From Natronosalvus rutilus (GTDB taxonomy: Archaea > Halobacteriota > Halobacteria > Halobacteriales > Natrialbaceae): a stretch of DNA of 64,000 nt. Position numbers and translations under genes: made by a program. The stretch spans positions 1,593,451-1,657,450 of the forward strand of contig NZ_CP100355.1 of NCBI RefSeq assembly GCF_024204665.1. The letters run 5' to 3'. Of this stretch, positions 52,946-63,763 are shown piece by piece; position 1 is the stretch's first letter; the number at the start of each line of letters is the position of its first letter. Below the pieces are notes generated by a model that ran no database searches, was not told the origin of the DNA, and saw only the letters and a list, made by a program, of their open reading frames with translations.

Positions 52946-54277
52946 ATGGTACGTGATACCTGGGCAACGCGGACGGGGTTCATCCTCGCCGCTGTCGGTA
53001 GCGCAGTGGGACTTGGAAACATCTGGCGGTTCCCCTTCCTGACTGGTGAATCGGGTGGCGCCGTGTTCGTCGTCGTTTACCTGGCTCTCGTCGCGCTCAT
53101 CGGCCTCCCCGTGATGCTCGTTGAGTTCGTCATCGGGCGACGGTCGGAACGGAATCCGGTCGGCGCGTTCAGACGCCTTGGCCACCCGTCCTGGAAGTTC
53201 GCGGGAGCCATCGGCGCGTTAGCGGGCTTCATCATCCTCTCGTACTACAGCGTCGTCGGCGGGTGGGTGCTCCAGTACATCGTGGCCAGCTTTTCGGGCG
53301 GGTACACCGGCGACACGGGAGCGTTCTTCGTGCAGACGGCGTCCGGCACGAATGCCATAATCTACCACGCTATCTTCATGGCGCTCGTCGCCGGCATCGT
53401 CTCGCTGGGCGTTCGTGACGGCCTCGAGCGAGCGGCCAAATTGATGGTGCCGAGCGTCATCGTGCTCCTCGTGATCCTCGCGGTCTACGCCGCCACGCTA
53501 CCCGACACCGGCCCGGGGTACGAGTTTTACCTCTCGCCGAACGTCGACACGTTCGCCTCCGATGCCGTGAACATTCTACCCGCCGCGGCCGGACAGGCGT
53601 TCTTCACGCTGTCACTCGGGATGGGTGTCATGATCACCTACTCCTCCTATCTCGGCGAAGATCGAAATCTGCTCAACGACTCGCTCATCATCGTTGCCAT
53701 CGACACGTTCATCGCGATCCTGGCGGGGCTGGTCACCTTCCCGTTCCTCGCCTCTCAGGGCCAGGATCTGGTGCAAGACGGTGGCGGGGCTGGCGCCGTC
53801 TTCATCAGTCTCGCGGCCGCGTTCGAGACCATGCCCGCCGGCCATCTCGTGGGCGGCGTCTTCTTCATCATGCTGGCGGTCGCTGCGCTCACCAGCGCGT
53901 TCAGCATCCTCGAAATGGTGGTCTCGTACGTGGTCGATACCTTCGACATCGCACGCGTTCCGGCGACGCTGGCGCTGGCAGCGATCATCTTCGTCATCGG
54001 CCTGCCGACGGCGATGGACCTGAACTACCTCGACGCCTACGACAAATTCGCGAACAACATCCTGCTGATCGCTGGCGGGCTCGTGCTCTCGCTGTTCATC
54101 GGATGGGTGTTCGCCTCCGACGCGCTCGAGGAACTCGGCCAGGGGCGTGGCGGCAATGGCGGATTCGACACCTACTGGATCAACGTCGTTCGGTACGTCG
54201 TGCCGATCGCCCTCCTCGTCACGCTGGCGCTCGCGATCCAGGAGTACGTGGAGTTCCTGCAGACCACGTTCTTCTGA
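52946..54277 (+). CDS. Neurotransmitter:sodium symporter (SNF) family transporter
   Basis: The 443-residue protein has the family start RTGFILAAVGSAVGLGNIWRFP, whose unwound TM1 holds the sodium sites, and about 11-12 membrane helices. The second substrate/sodium region ITYSSYLGEDRNL is present. It takes up amino acids or related compounds with sodium, common in haloarchaea. A TATA-like box about 30 nt upstream sits within an inverted repeat. The substrate cannot be set from the sequence. Confidence 0.93.
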   Translation: MVRDTWATRTGFILAAVGSAVGLGNIWRFPFLTGESGGAVFVVVYLALVALIGLPVMLVEFVIGRRSERNPVGAFRRLGHPSWKFAGAIGALAGFIILSYYSVVGGWVLQYIVASFSGGYTGDTGAFFVQTASGTNAIIYHAIFMALVAGIVSLGVRDGLERAAKLMVPSVIVLLVILAVYAATLPDTGPGYEFYLSPNVDTFASDAVNILPAAAGQAFFTLSLGMGVMITYSSYLGEDRNLLNDSLIIVAIDTFIAILAGLVTFPFLASQGQDLVQDGGGAGAVFISLAAAFETMPAGHLVGGVFFIMLAVAALTSAFSILEMVVSYVVDTFDIARVPATLALAAIIFVIGLPTAMDLNYLDAYDKFANNILLIAGGLVLSLFIGWVFASDALEELGQGRGGNGGFDTYWINVVRYVVPIALLVTLALAIQEYVEFLQTTFF

Positions 54278-54366
54278 CGGTCTGAGTCGACGTTACTTTT
54301 CCAGCGCCCGTTCGCCCGTGAGTCTCGATTCGAGGTGGCGCCGATCAGTCGCTCGATTCTCCCCAC

Positions 54367-55752
54367 TCAGTCGTCGCTGCCGCCGCTCGTCTCGGCCCGT
54401 TCGGCCATCATCGAGGCGGCGAGGCCGGTCCAGTCGCCCCAGTGGAACCCGGCCAGGGCCACCGCTGCCCAGCAGACGTAGGACAGGACGATACCGACGT
54501 AGATTCCGGGGAGCCCGTACTCGAGGGTGACCCCGAGCAGGTACGAGCCGCCGAGCATGAAGACGACCGTCCCCGTCAGTCGAGCGTAGAACGGCGTCCG
54601 CGTGTCGCCGGCCCCGCGCAGGGAGCCGGCGATGGGGAAGAAGATCCCGAAGAACAGCATCGAGACGGCGAATACGCGGGTGAACTCGACGGCGTAGCTC
54701 GCAGTCAACGGATCGCGCGTGAACACCCACACGAGCGGTCGCGCGGCCGCGAACAACAGGACGCCCGAAATGCCGAGGGTCACGATCCCGAGGGCCAGAA
54801 TCGACCGGGCGGCGTGACGCGCCGCCGCGGGCTCGCCCTCGCCGAGCGTCTGGCCGACGATGATGCTCGAGACGGTCGAACTTGAGCGGTACAACGGGCC
54901 CGTAAATTGTTGATAGATGCGGCGACCGATGTGGTAGGCCGCGTTCGCCTCGGTGCCGAACAGGAGGATCAGGGCGTTGAACGGGAAGTTCGCGAGCGAC
55001 GTACTCATCCCCTCAGCGACGTTCGGTAGGCTGACGGCGAATAGCTGGCGGGTGATGGTGAGGTCCCGCGGTCGAGCGAGCGAAACCGGTGTCCAGGGGC
55101 TCGCGATGGCCGCGACGACTGCGCCAGCCTCGACGGTTCGACTGGCCGCCGTTGCGACGGCCACGCCGACGATTCCCATGTCGGGGGCGATCCAGACGCC
55201 GAGTCCGAGCGCGACCGTCAACACGACGTTGAGCCCGTTCGCCCCGCCGTTGACGACCATCGGCGTCCGCGTGTCACCCGCGCCCTGTAACGCGTTCGCC
55301 CCGACGAGACCAATGATGCGCATCGGCGCCGCGGCGAAGACGATCGCCAGGTAGAGCCCACCGAGACGGACGACCGCCGATTCCGCCCCGAGCACGGCGA
55401 TCATCCAGTGGCTGGCGACCAGCCCGGCGATGGCGAGGGGGATGCCACAGAGGGCACCGATGAGAAGTGCCTGGGTGATCGCCCGGTCGCGCGTGCGTTC
55501 CGCGCCACGGCCCGTGTCCTGGCTCGAGAGCGCGATCGCGCCGGTTCCGAGGCCGAGGCCGATCCGGAGCGGCAGTTGCCCGTAGAGGTCCGCGAGGCCG
55601 ACCGCGGCGACTGCCGCGGGCGAAAACAGGCCGGTGACGATGACGTCGACGGTCCGCATCAGGGTCGTCAGCGTCTGCTGGACAGCGACGGGCCAGCCCA
55701 GGCGCAACGCTCGCCGCCAGACCTGCCGAACGCTCTCGTCGACTCGGAGCAT
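54367..55752 (-). CDS. MATE-family efflux transporter
   Basis: The 461-residue membrane protein has about 12 helices in two homologous halves (LRLGWPVAVQQTLTTLMRTVDVIVTG in the first, FAVSLPNVAEGMSTSLANFPFN in the second), and AVGLADLYGQLP, typical of NorM/DinF-type multidrug extruders. It likely exports drugs or toxic organic cations by ion antiport. It is convergent with the symporter with an 89-nt gap. No regulator is adjacent. Confidence 0.9.
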   Translation of the reverse strand: MLRVDESVRQVWRRALRLGWPVAVQQTLTTLMRTVDVIVTGLFSPAAVAAVGLADLYGQLPLRIGLGLGTGAIALSSQDTGRGAERTRDRAITQALLIGALCGIPLAIAGLVASHWMIAVLGAESAVVRLGGLYLAIVFAAAPMRIIGLVGANALQGAGDTRTPMVVNGGANGLNVVLTVALGLGVWIAPDMGIVGVAVATAASRTVEAGAVVAAIASPWTPVSLARPRDLTITRQLFAVSLPNVAEGMSTSLANFPFNALILLFGTEANAAYHIGRRIYQQFTGPLYRSSSTVSSIIVGQTLGEGEPAAARHAARSILALGIVTLGISGVLLFAAARPLVWVFTRDPLTASYAVEFTRVFAVSMLFFGIFFPIAGSLRGAGDTRTPFYARLTGTVVFMLGGSYLLGVTLEYGLPGIYVGIVLSYVCWAAVALAGFHWGDWTGLAASMMAERAETSGGSDD

Positions 55753-55970
55753 CTACTTGACGAACGGGACGTCGACGCTTAACAGCCCCCCGGTCGCGGC
55801 GAAACGGTCGGACGACCGTCTCGTCCGGCGAGTACCCGCCCCTCGAGCGAACGGCCCCGTCTCCGCCGGACAGTCGGGGACCAGTTCGGGACGGGTGACT
55901 CGAGAATGGGAGTGTCGTCGACAAGAGGTCCCGTGAGATTGCGTGAACGCGATACTCGAGCCGATCTACC

Positions 55971-57056
55971 TCAGTCGCAACTCGAGACGGGTGCCGTCGC
56001 CTGCGGCGTCAGTTCGGCTACGTCCGCGAGGAACGCCTCGAGCATCGCTCGCGTCACGTGCGGCGTACACACTACGCGCAGTTCGCCCGATCCGGTCCGT
56101 GAAATTCGCCAGCCAGCCTCACGAAGCGCCTCGAACGTCGGCGTCGACACGTCCGCTGCGACCAGCGGGAGCGTCGGCTCGACGACGTCGTAGCCGAGCG
56201 CCTCGAGTTCGCCGGCCAGCCACTCGGCGTTCGCCTGCGAGCGCTCGTACTGGGCGGCGTACCCGCCGGGCCAGAGTTCCTCGAGGGCGGCGACCGTGCT
56301 GGCGACGCCCGCCCCCGACCGCGTGCCGGTGAGCGTCGCCTGCGAGGTCGTCTCGAGGTAGGGCGTGTCGACGGCGAGTTCGTCGAGCAGGGTCTCGTCC
56401 TGGACAAGGAGGCCGCCCGCGGGGACGGCCGCCTGGCCCATCTTGTGCGGGTCGATGGTCAACGTGTCGACGCTCGCGTGCGCGAAGTTCCACTCGTAGT
56501 CCGTGAACGGGAGGACGAAGCCGCCCCAGGCAGCGTCGACGTGAAAGAGCGCGTCGACTGCTCGGGCGACCTCGCCGAGTTCCGGGATGGGATCGACGCG
56601 TCCGTACTCCGTCGACCCGGCGACGCCGACGACCAGGGCGGTCTCCTCGTCGGCGGCCTGGCGAACGGCCTCGAGGTCGGCCCGGTGGTCGTCGTCGGTC
56701 GGAACGACGCGGAGATCGACCTCGAGCACGGTCGCGGCTTTTCGGAAACTGAAGTGGCCGGACTCGGGCATCACGACGTTCGGACGGTGATCGTCGGCGC
56801 GCTCGCGGGCGATTCTGACGGCCTGGAGGTTCGCCTCGGTGCCGCCGCTGGCGACGTACCCAGAAGCCTCGGCGAGTCCGGCGACGTCGCCGAGGCGCGA
56901 GACGGCCTCGCGCTCGAGTTCCGAAACCTGCGGATAGGTGCCGGGATCGCCGGGGTTGGTCGCCAGAAAGCGGACGGCGGCCTCGCGAGCGACCGGGTGT
57001 GGCTCGGTGCACATAGAGGAGAGTACCCGGTCGAACGACTGCGGCTCGGCTCGCAT
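55971..57056 (-). CDS. mfnA: PLP-dependent MfnA-type aspartate/tyrosine decarboxylase
   Basis: The 361-residue group II decarboxylase has the Schiff-base Lys205 in [16 protein letters not shown] and upstream [11 protein letters not shown] and [15 protein letters not shown], plus HVDAAWGGF. In haloarchaea, MfnA homologs most likely make beta-alanine from aspartate for coenzyme A (known for related archaeal enzymes); tyrosine decarboxylation is used for methanofuran in methanogens, so the former is more likely here. The gene stands alone. Confidence 0.88.
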   Translation of the reverse strand: MRAEPQSFDRVLSSMCTEPHPVAREAAVRFLATNPGDPGTYPQVSELEREAVSRLGDVAGLAEASGYVASGGTEANLQAVRIARERADDHRPNVVMPESGHFSFRKAATVLEVDLRVVPTDDDHRADLEAVRQAADEETALVVGVAGSTEYGRVDPIPELGEVARAVDALFHVDAAWGGFVLPFTDYEWNFAHASVDTLTIDPHKMGQAAVPAGGLLVQDETLLDELAVDTPYLETTSQATLTGTRSGAGVASTVAALEELWPGGYAAQYERSQANAEWLAGELEALGYDVVEPTLPLVAADVSTPTFEALREAGWRISRTGSGELRVVCTPHVTRAMLEAFLADVAELTPQATAPVSSCD

Positions 57057-57465
57057 ACCTCTGTGGAGGAGAGTCGGCGGTTTAGTGGTTGTCGTTCTTG
57101 TTCGTACGCGCGGGGCGGTGTCGAGGCGAGTGTGAGCTGGTTCGTCGGCTGGTCGGAGACGGTGGGAAGCGCCGAAACCGAAAAATCCCGGACTGTTTCA
57201 CCGGGTAATTCTCGAGTACGTACGAACGTTCCGGACGGAAAACGGCGGTATCGAGACGAGCCCATCGACGCACACGGCCCAAATCGACGGTAACGAGCCA
57301 TTATTCGCGTGCCAGTCCGATGGTCGATCGTCTCTGAAACTCTTCGAACCACGACTAATCGTTCAAAAATACGTGAACGAACCCAACAGTTCGAAGTAAA
57401 CTACGTAAATTTAATGAGTGTGATAAGAAAAAGTTTATGTGCGAAAGGCGGGGTTACGCAAGTGC
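57057..57465. promoter_or_regulatory. AT-rich intergenic region upstream of the exported beta-helix gene
   Basis: The 409 nt between MfnA and the beta-helix protein are progressively AT-rich toward the second gene (TAAACTACGTAAATTTAATG near 57400). They contain a TATA-like AAGTTTATG about 31 nt upstream of ATG 57466. I see no other gene. Confidence 0.45.
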
Positions 57466-58416
57466 ATGGCGCAGAAGTCCCCCACTACCGACGTTGAATC
57501 TTCGACTACCCTTCGAAACTCACTGGTAAGCCGTCGTTCCTACGTTCGATCGATCGCGACGGCCGCGGTCGCAGCGGGCGTCTTCGGTGGCGTTGCTGAC
57601 GCCGCGGCGGCAGAGAGCGACTACGAAACAGTGACCCTCGACCCCGGCGAGGACCACCAGGTCACCGTCGGAGATGGCGAGACGCTCGAGAACGTCCTGT
57701 TCGACTGTACGGCTGAGGGCGCGCGCGTAACCATCGCGGCCCACGCGACCGACTGGACGATCCGCAACGTCGGTATCAAGGGTGAGTTCGACGTTGGAAG
57801 CCCCGACGCAGCCTTCGGGATTTCCGACCAGGGTGGCAATACCTCGACCATCGAAAACGTGTACGTGGCCGACGGTGCGATTCACGGCTCGGAAGCCACC
57901 GACGAGACCGCCTTCTGGGTGTCTCCTGAGCACAGCGGCCACATCGACTTCAAGAACGTCAACGTCCAGAACTTCCCGGACAACGGCATCTACGCCTCCG
58001 CGCCGGCCGGCAAGGGTGGCGGCACGATCCACATCGACGAGTGCTACGCCGCGAACAACTACGTGGCGAACTTCCGAATCGGCTCGGCGGGCAGCGCCGT
58101 CACGAACTCGAGCGTCCAGGTCGACCGCGACGGCTACGGCGGCCGCGGCATCTGGGTGTGGGCGCCCGGCGAGTGCGAGATCGACAACTGCCAGCTCAAG
58201 CTCGGCGGCCACAACTACGCGATCGACGCGGGCGCGAACGGGAGCGGGACGTCGGTGACAGTGACCGACACCGACTACAGCACGGACTTCCACGGCGGGG
58301 TCAACGAGACTGCCGGCTCGAGCGTCGACTTCGGCGACGGCGTTGGGAACGACCCCGAGCCGACGATTCCCGACGGCGTCCCCGAGACGGCCGAGGACGC
58401 GGCGAGCGGGAACTGA
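57466..58416 (+). CDS. Tat-exported beta-helix (pectate-lyase-like) protein
   Basis: The 316-residue protein has a twin-arginine signal (VSRRSYVRSIATAAVAAGVF, about residues 21-40). The secreted part begins ESDYETVTLDPGEDHQVTVGDGETLENVLFD, then TIRNVGIKGEF, HIDFKNVNVQNF and GGRGIWVWAPGECEIDNC, which recur as strand-turn units of a right-handed beta-helix. No catalytic residues are evident, so sugar binding or structure is possible. The next gene is a longer paralog with about the same N-terminal half. It probably works outside the cell. Confidence 0.85.
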   Translation: MAQKSPTTDVESSTTLRNSLVSRRSYVRSIATAAVAAGVFGGVADAAAAESDYETVTLDPGEDHQVTVGDGETLENVLFDCTAEGARVTIAAHATDWTIRNVGIKGEFDVGSPDAAFGISDQGGNTSTIENVYVADGAIHGSEATDETAFWVSPEHSGHIDFKNVNVQNFPDNGIYASAPAGKGGGTIHIDECYAANNYVANFRIGSAGSAVTNSSVQVDRDGYGGRGIWVWAPGECEIDNCQLKLGGHNYAIDAGANGSGTSVTVTDTDYSTDFHGGVNETAGSSVDFGDGVGNDPEPTIPDGVPETAEDAASGN

Positions 58417-58868
58417 GTCGCCCTGTTTGCTGACGTAGCGACGTAGCGGCCCTCCACGTCGCCAACGCGACTCTCTTTCTGCGTTTCATCGCTCTGACGG
58501 CACCTGCCACTCCAGTGTCTCCTTCGAGCGACTCGAAACTCGTTCGAACACGCCGAAACCACCTCCGCACTCGATAGGTCACTGCAACGACCCGTCGTAA
58601 CCCGGGATTACGCTCGAGGCGTCGCTCGTTCGTTCATCGGTGGATGAAGGTCACGGCAGTCAGTCTATCGTCTCGTTCGGCCGTCAAGACGCGTCTCGAG
58701 CGGTAAGATACAATTACTGCCGTCCGTTACGCCGTCGCTCGTATAAACTATTGTGAGTAATTGTTCTTACTTTCGAAAGCACACGTTCCGGTTGCTGTTA
58801 TTATCTGTAAATTCAATGGATGTTGTCTACGGAAGATTTAAACCAGTATCCTCGCATTACCCGAACGC
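58417..58868. other. Intergenic between the two paralogs
   Basis: This 452-nt spacer is AT-rich in its last 140 nt and holds a TATA-like GATTTAAAC about 29 nt before ATG 58869. I see no gene, and the signal-peptide region of neither paralog recurs here. Confidence 0.45.
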
Positions 58869-60932
58869 ATGGCACGCGACTCTTCGGTACTGGATGACGA
58901 TTCGGCTGCGGGACACGACGGGAACGTCCCGCGAGACGGTAATACCACGTTACTCGATCGACGAAGCTACCTCAAGCTCGCGTCCGCGAGCGCGGTGGCG
59001 GGTCCGGCACTCGCAGCCGCCACCGGCAACGCCGCGGCAGCCGACCACGACGTGATCACGGTCCCCGCAGGACAACGTGAAGTGATCCGCGTCGAGTCGA
59101 ACGAGACGCTCGAGAACACGCTCGTCGACGTCACCGCCGACGGGGCAACGGTCACTATCGCCGCCCACGGCACGAACTGGACGATCCGAAACGTCGGGAT
59201 CAAGGGCCGCGTCACGAGCGAGAACGCCGTCTTCGGTATCTCCGATCGCCAGGGTGGCACCTCCAGAATCGAGAACGTCTACCTGGGCGACGGCGCCACG
59301 GACGGCCACCGCCACGGCGTCGGTCTGTGGGTCGCCCCCCAGCACAGCGGCCACATCGAGATCGACCGCGTGAATATCTCCGAGATGGGCGACAACTCGT
59401 TTTACTGCTCCGCGCCGGGATACAACGGCGCCGGCGGAACGGTCGACATCTCGAACTGTTACTCCCGGGACTCCTGGGTCGCTCACTTCCGACTCGGCGA
59501 GGGGACGGTCACGAACTGCACGGCCGTGAACACGGGCGCGCACAAGGACGGCCGCGGCATCTGGGCCTGGGCCCCCGGCGACGTCGTCGTGCAGGACTGC
59601 AACCTCGCGATGAACGGCCGGCACTACTCGGTCGTCGTCGGTGCCAACGGCGGCTCCTCCACCGTTCGGATGGAGAACACGCAGTACGACACCGGCTACA
59701 GCGGGGGCTTCAGACGAGCAGGAGGCTCGATCGACCTCGAGTCGGGCAACGGCACGTCGCCCGAGGACGTCGTTCCCGAGGGCTGTCCGACCAGCGCGGA
59801 GGCGGCCGCGTCGGGAAACGCGACCGGCGGTGAGAGCCGTATCGTATCCGCGACCGACCAGCGCGACTCGGCTGACCTCCCCAACGTCATCGTCTTCGAC
59901 GGCCGCGACGCGTCCACGGCGACCACCGACTACGCGTTCACCGTGACCGGCGACCTCGAGTCGTCCACGGACGAGGGGGCGACGATCGACGAGGAATCGA
60001 CGGTCGACGGGTCAAGCGCCGAGGGCATCGTCGCGAACTACCTCGACGCCTACCGCTTCGACGGTGAACTCGAGAGCCTCCAGCTCGACGGGGACGCCGC
60101 GGTTCGCGTCAACGGCGTCGAGATCGACCCCAGCGAGTTCGACGACCGCCCCGAGAACGTGCTCCTCGTCGAGGGCGCGGACGCGGACGTCACCCGCTAC
60201 GAGTTCGTCGTCGACGGCGAGGTCGTCCCGTCGAATTACGAGAGAGCGACGATCGACGACGCCGACGCAATTACGGACGGTCACGTCCACGGAACCGTCG
60301 CGAACTGGAAGGACGCGTTCCGCTTCGACGGCGACCTCGAGCAGCTGACCGTCGACGGCCCCGGTGCCGTTTCCCTCAACGGCGAGGAAGTCGACCCCGG
60401 CGAGTACGGCGAGGATCTGCCGAACGTCCTCGAGATCGAGGGCACCGGCGAGCCCGCGAGCTACGAAGTCACGGTCGAGGGAACGATCGCGTACGAGGGC
60501 GACGACGACGAGGTGACGGTCCGCTCGGGAACGACCGTTCAGAGCTCGATCCTCGAAGGCAGCCAGCGCTACCGGTTCTCCGGTGCACTCACCGACGTGA
60601 CCTTCACAGACGGTGCGGCGGCGGTTCGGCTTAACGACGAGACGGTCGATCCCGACGAGACCGGCGACGACGAACTCCTCCCCCACGTGTTCGTCGTCGA
60701 CGGGACGAACGCCGATGGTCCGTCGACGTACTCCCTCCAGGTGGACGGGTGCGTTCGCAAGGCCGACTATCGAAACGCCTCGGTCGACGAGGGCGACCTG
60801 CTCGAGGACCGTACCGTCCGCGGCGCCGTCGGCAACTGGCTCGACGCCTACTGGTTCGACGGCGACCTCGAGGACTTCACGCTACTCGGCGACGCCGAGG
60901 TCGACGTCGTCTACAACGCTCGGGACCAGTAA
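58869..60932 (+). CDS. Tat-exported beta-helix protein with four C-terminal repeats
   Basis: The 687-residue protein has a twin-arginine signal at residues about 31-48 (RRSYLKLASASAVAG) and an N-terminal half (about 60-315) closely matching the neighbouring 316-residue protein: TWTIRNVGIKG-type units, QHSGHIEI and GRGIWAWAPGDVVVQDC. Residues about 337-423, 427-513, 516-600 and 603-687 are four diverged copies of a ~85-residue module (LPNVIVFDG, then a VDG/VTG strand, DAYRFDGELESLQLDG and VNGVEIDP). The repeats may bind carbohydrate or a cell-surface partner (inference). Confidence 0.85.
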   Translation: MARDSSVLDDDSAAGHDGNVPRDGNTTLLDRRSYLKLASASAVAGPALAAATGNAAAADHDVITVPAGQREVIRVESNETLENTLVDVTADGATVTIAAHGTNWTIRNVGIKGRVTSENAVFGISDRQGGTSRIENVYLGDGATDGHRHGVGLWVAPQHSGHIEIDRVNISEMGDNSFYCSAPGYNGAGGTVDISNCYSRDSWVAHFRLGEGTVTNCTAVNTGAHKDGRGIWAWAPGDVVVQDCNLAMNGRHYSVVVGANGGSSTVRMENTQYDTGYSGGFRRAGGSIDLESGNGTSPEDVVPEGCPTSAEAAASGNATGGESRIVSATDQRDSADLPNVIVFDGRDASTATTDYAFTVTGDLESSTDEGATIDEESTVDGSSAEGIVANYLDAYRFDGELESLQLDGDAAVRVNGVEIDPSEFDDRPENVLLVEGADADVTRYEFVVDGEVVPSNYERATIDDADAITDGHVHGTVANWKDAFRFDGDLEQLTVDGPGAVSLNGEEVDPGEYGEDLPNVLEIEGTGEPASYEVTVEGTIAYEGDDDEVTVRSGTTVQSSILEGSQRYRFSGALTDVTFTDGAAAVRLNDETVDPDETGDDELLPHVFVVDGTNADGPSTYSLQVDGCVRKADYRNASVDEGDLLEDRTVRGAVGNWLDAYWFDGDLEDFTLLGDAEVDVVYNARDQ

Positions 60933-61052
60933 ACCAGTTCGGCGATTCGGTGGTACCTCACGACGCGATGCGGATCGAACGAAACGAGGGCCGTTCTAAT
61001 TCTACGGAGACAGATCAATAGTATAATACGTCGTAGATGACAACCTGGGTGC

Positions 61053-61804
<752 letters not shown>

Positions 61805-61808
<4 letters not shown>

Positions 61809-63040
61809 ACCTCCGGGAGAGCTTCCGCATCAGTTGGCGGTCGATAGCCGGGCACAAACTTCGCTCGACGCTGACCACCCTCGGCGTCATCATCGGCATC
61901 GCCTCGGTCATCACGTTCATGATCCTCGGGGGCGCGTTCACCGACGACATCCTCGGCGACGTCGGCGAGGAGAACGCGCCAATCATGCAGGTCCAGACCC
62001 AGACCTCGCCGGAGGCGGGCACCGGCATCATGATCGTCGACTCGCCGATCTACACCGAAACCGACGTCGAGACCATCGAGTCCATGGACGACGTCGCCTA
62101 CGTCGCGCCGCTCGGGGACCTCTCGGCCGTCCAGTTAACCCGCGGGGACGACCGCGTCACCGGCAGTTTCACGGCCATCGCGACCAGCGGGGAGCGATTC
62201 GAGGACGACGACCTGTACACGCTCACCGAGGGCGAGACCTTCACCGGGGGCGACGAGGCCGTCGTCAACACCGGTGCCGCGCAACTGTTCGAGGAGAACG
62301 TAACGACCGGCGACGAACTGACGGTCGCCCTTGAGGACGGCTCGCGGACCACCGTCACCGTCGTCGGCGTCGTCGACGAGGACCTCACGGGGCAACCCGT
62401 TCAGCCCGCAGTCTACCTGCCCCTCGAGTCCCACTACAACGTCACGGTCGAGACGCCACGCGGAACGACGGAGCGGGCCTATCCGACGCTCGAGGTTCGG
62501 GCGAGCGGGCTCGAGACCGTCGACCCGGTCCAGGACGACGTCGTCGAGTACTTCGAGAGCGACGCGGACGCACGAGAACTCAAGAACGACGGGGATCGGA
62601 TCGAGGTGCAGACGATCCAGGACGCGATCGATCAGGTGACCGGCATCATCGACCAGCTCACGGTCTTCATCGGCGGCATCGCCGCCATCTCGCTGGTCGT
62701 CGGCTCGATCGGCATCGCCAACATCATGATCGTCAGCGTGACCGAACGAACCCGCGAGATCGGGATCATGAAGGCTGTCGGTGCCCGAAAACGGGATATC
62801 GTCCAGCTGTTCCTCGTCGAGTCGGTGATTCTCGGCGCCGTCGGCGCGGTCTTCGGCGTCGCCCTCGGCGTCGGAGTCGGCTACCTGGCCGTCTCGGTTC
62901 TCGGGTGGCCGATGGTGTACCCGCTCGAGTGGATTGCCATCGCGGTCGCAGTCGGCGTTGGCGTCGGCGTGCTGTCCGGGCTCTACCCCGCCTGGCGGGC
63001 GGCCAGGGTCGATCCGATCGAGGCGCTCCGCCGCGAATAA
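61805..63040 (+). CDS. MacB-family ABC transporter permease
   Basis: The 411-residue protein has one N-terminal membrane helix, a large extracellular MacB core domain (about residues 45-270), and an FtsX-type C-terminal region with three helices ([37 protein letters not shown], the permease coupling element). Translation is coupled to the ATPase. This two-gene system usually moves peptides or lipids across the membrane surface without a substrate-binding protein. No binding protein gene is adjacent. Confidence 0.92.
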
Positions 63041-63069
63041 CCAAGTCACTCGAGCCCGTACCTGTATCC

Positions 63070-63705
63070 ATGTTCGCGGACAGAGCCGACGCCGGGAACC
63101 AGCTCGCCACCGAACTCGAACGACGGGGCGTCGAGGCCGACGTCGTCCTCGGCATTCCGCGTGGAGCCCTTCCCATCGCCCGACCGGTAGCCGACGCGCT
63201 CGAAGCCGACCTCGACGTCGTCGTCGCGCGAAAGATGGGCGCGCCGTCGAACCCCGAACTCGCCATCGGGGCCGTCGCGAGCGACGGCGCGGTCTGGCTC
63301 AACGACTCGCTCGTCGAGCACCTCTCGGTCTCCAGCGATTACCTCGAGGACGTGCGCGAGCAGGAAGCCGAAAACGCGGCGACGAAGGCGGCTCGCTACC
63401 GCGACGAGGGCGAGGCAGGAACGCTTCCCGACCTCGAGGGAAAGCGCGTCGTCGTGGTCGACGACGGGGTCGCAACGGGGGCGACGGCCATCGCCTGTCT
63501 GCGCCAGGTACGTGAGGCGGGTGCGGCCCACGTCACCCTCGCCGTTCCCGTCGGCTCGCCGGATTCTATTTCCAGGCTCGAAGACGAAGCGGACGCGGTC
63601 GTCGCCCTCCAGACGCCGGCGAGCTTCCGCGCGGTCGGTCAGTTCTACCGCCGGTTCGACCAGGTGAGCGACGAGGAGGCGATGGCGTATCTGGATCGGT
63701 CCTGA
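63070..63705 (+). CDS. Phosphoribosyltransferase (PRTase) family protein
   Basis: The ATG at 63070 gives 211 residues. It begins MFADRADAGNQLATELE and has VVVVDDGVATGATAIACL, a PRPP-binding loop (D-D-x-x-A-T-G). A hood-type region GIPRGALPIARPVADAL precedes it. This type is common and may act in nucleobase salvage or as a regulatory protein; the base is not evident. An upstream in-frame extension overlaps the permease and is not family-like. Confidence 0.87.
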   Translation: MFADRADAGNQLATELERRGVEADVVLGIPRGALPIARPVADALEADLDVVVARKMGAPSNPELAIGAVASDGAVWLNDSLVEHLSVSSDYLEDVREQEAENAATKAARYRDEGEAGTLPDLEGKRVVVVDDGVATGATAIACLRQVREAGAAHVTLAVPVGSPDSISRLEDEADAVVALQTPASFRAVGQFYRRFDQVSDEEAMAYLDRS

Positions 63706-63763
63706 CCGAACGGATGTACTTGACGTTTGCCGATTCGTTCCTCATCGACGGTGCATCCCTCGT

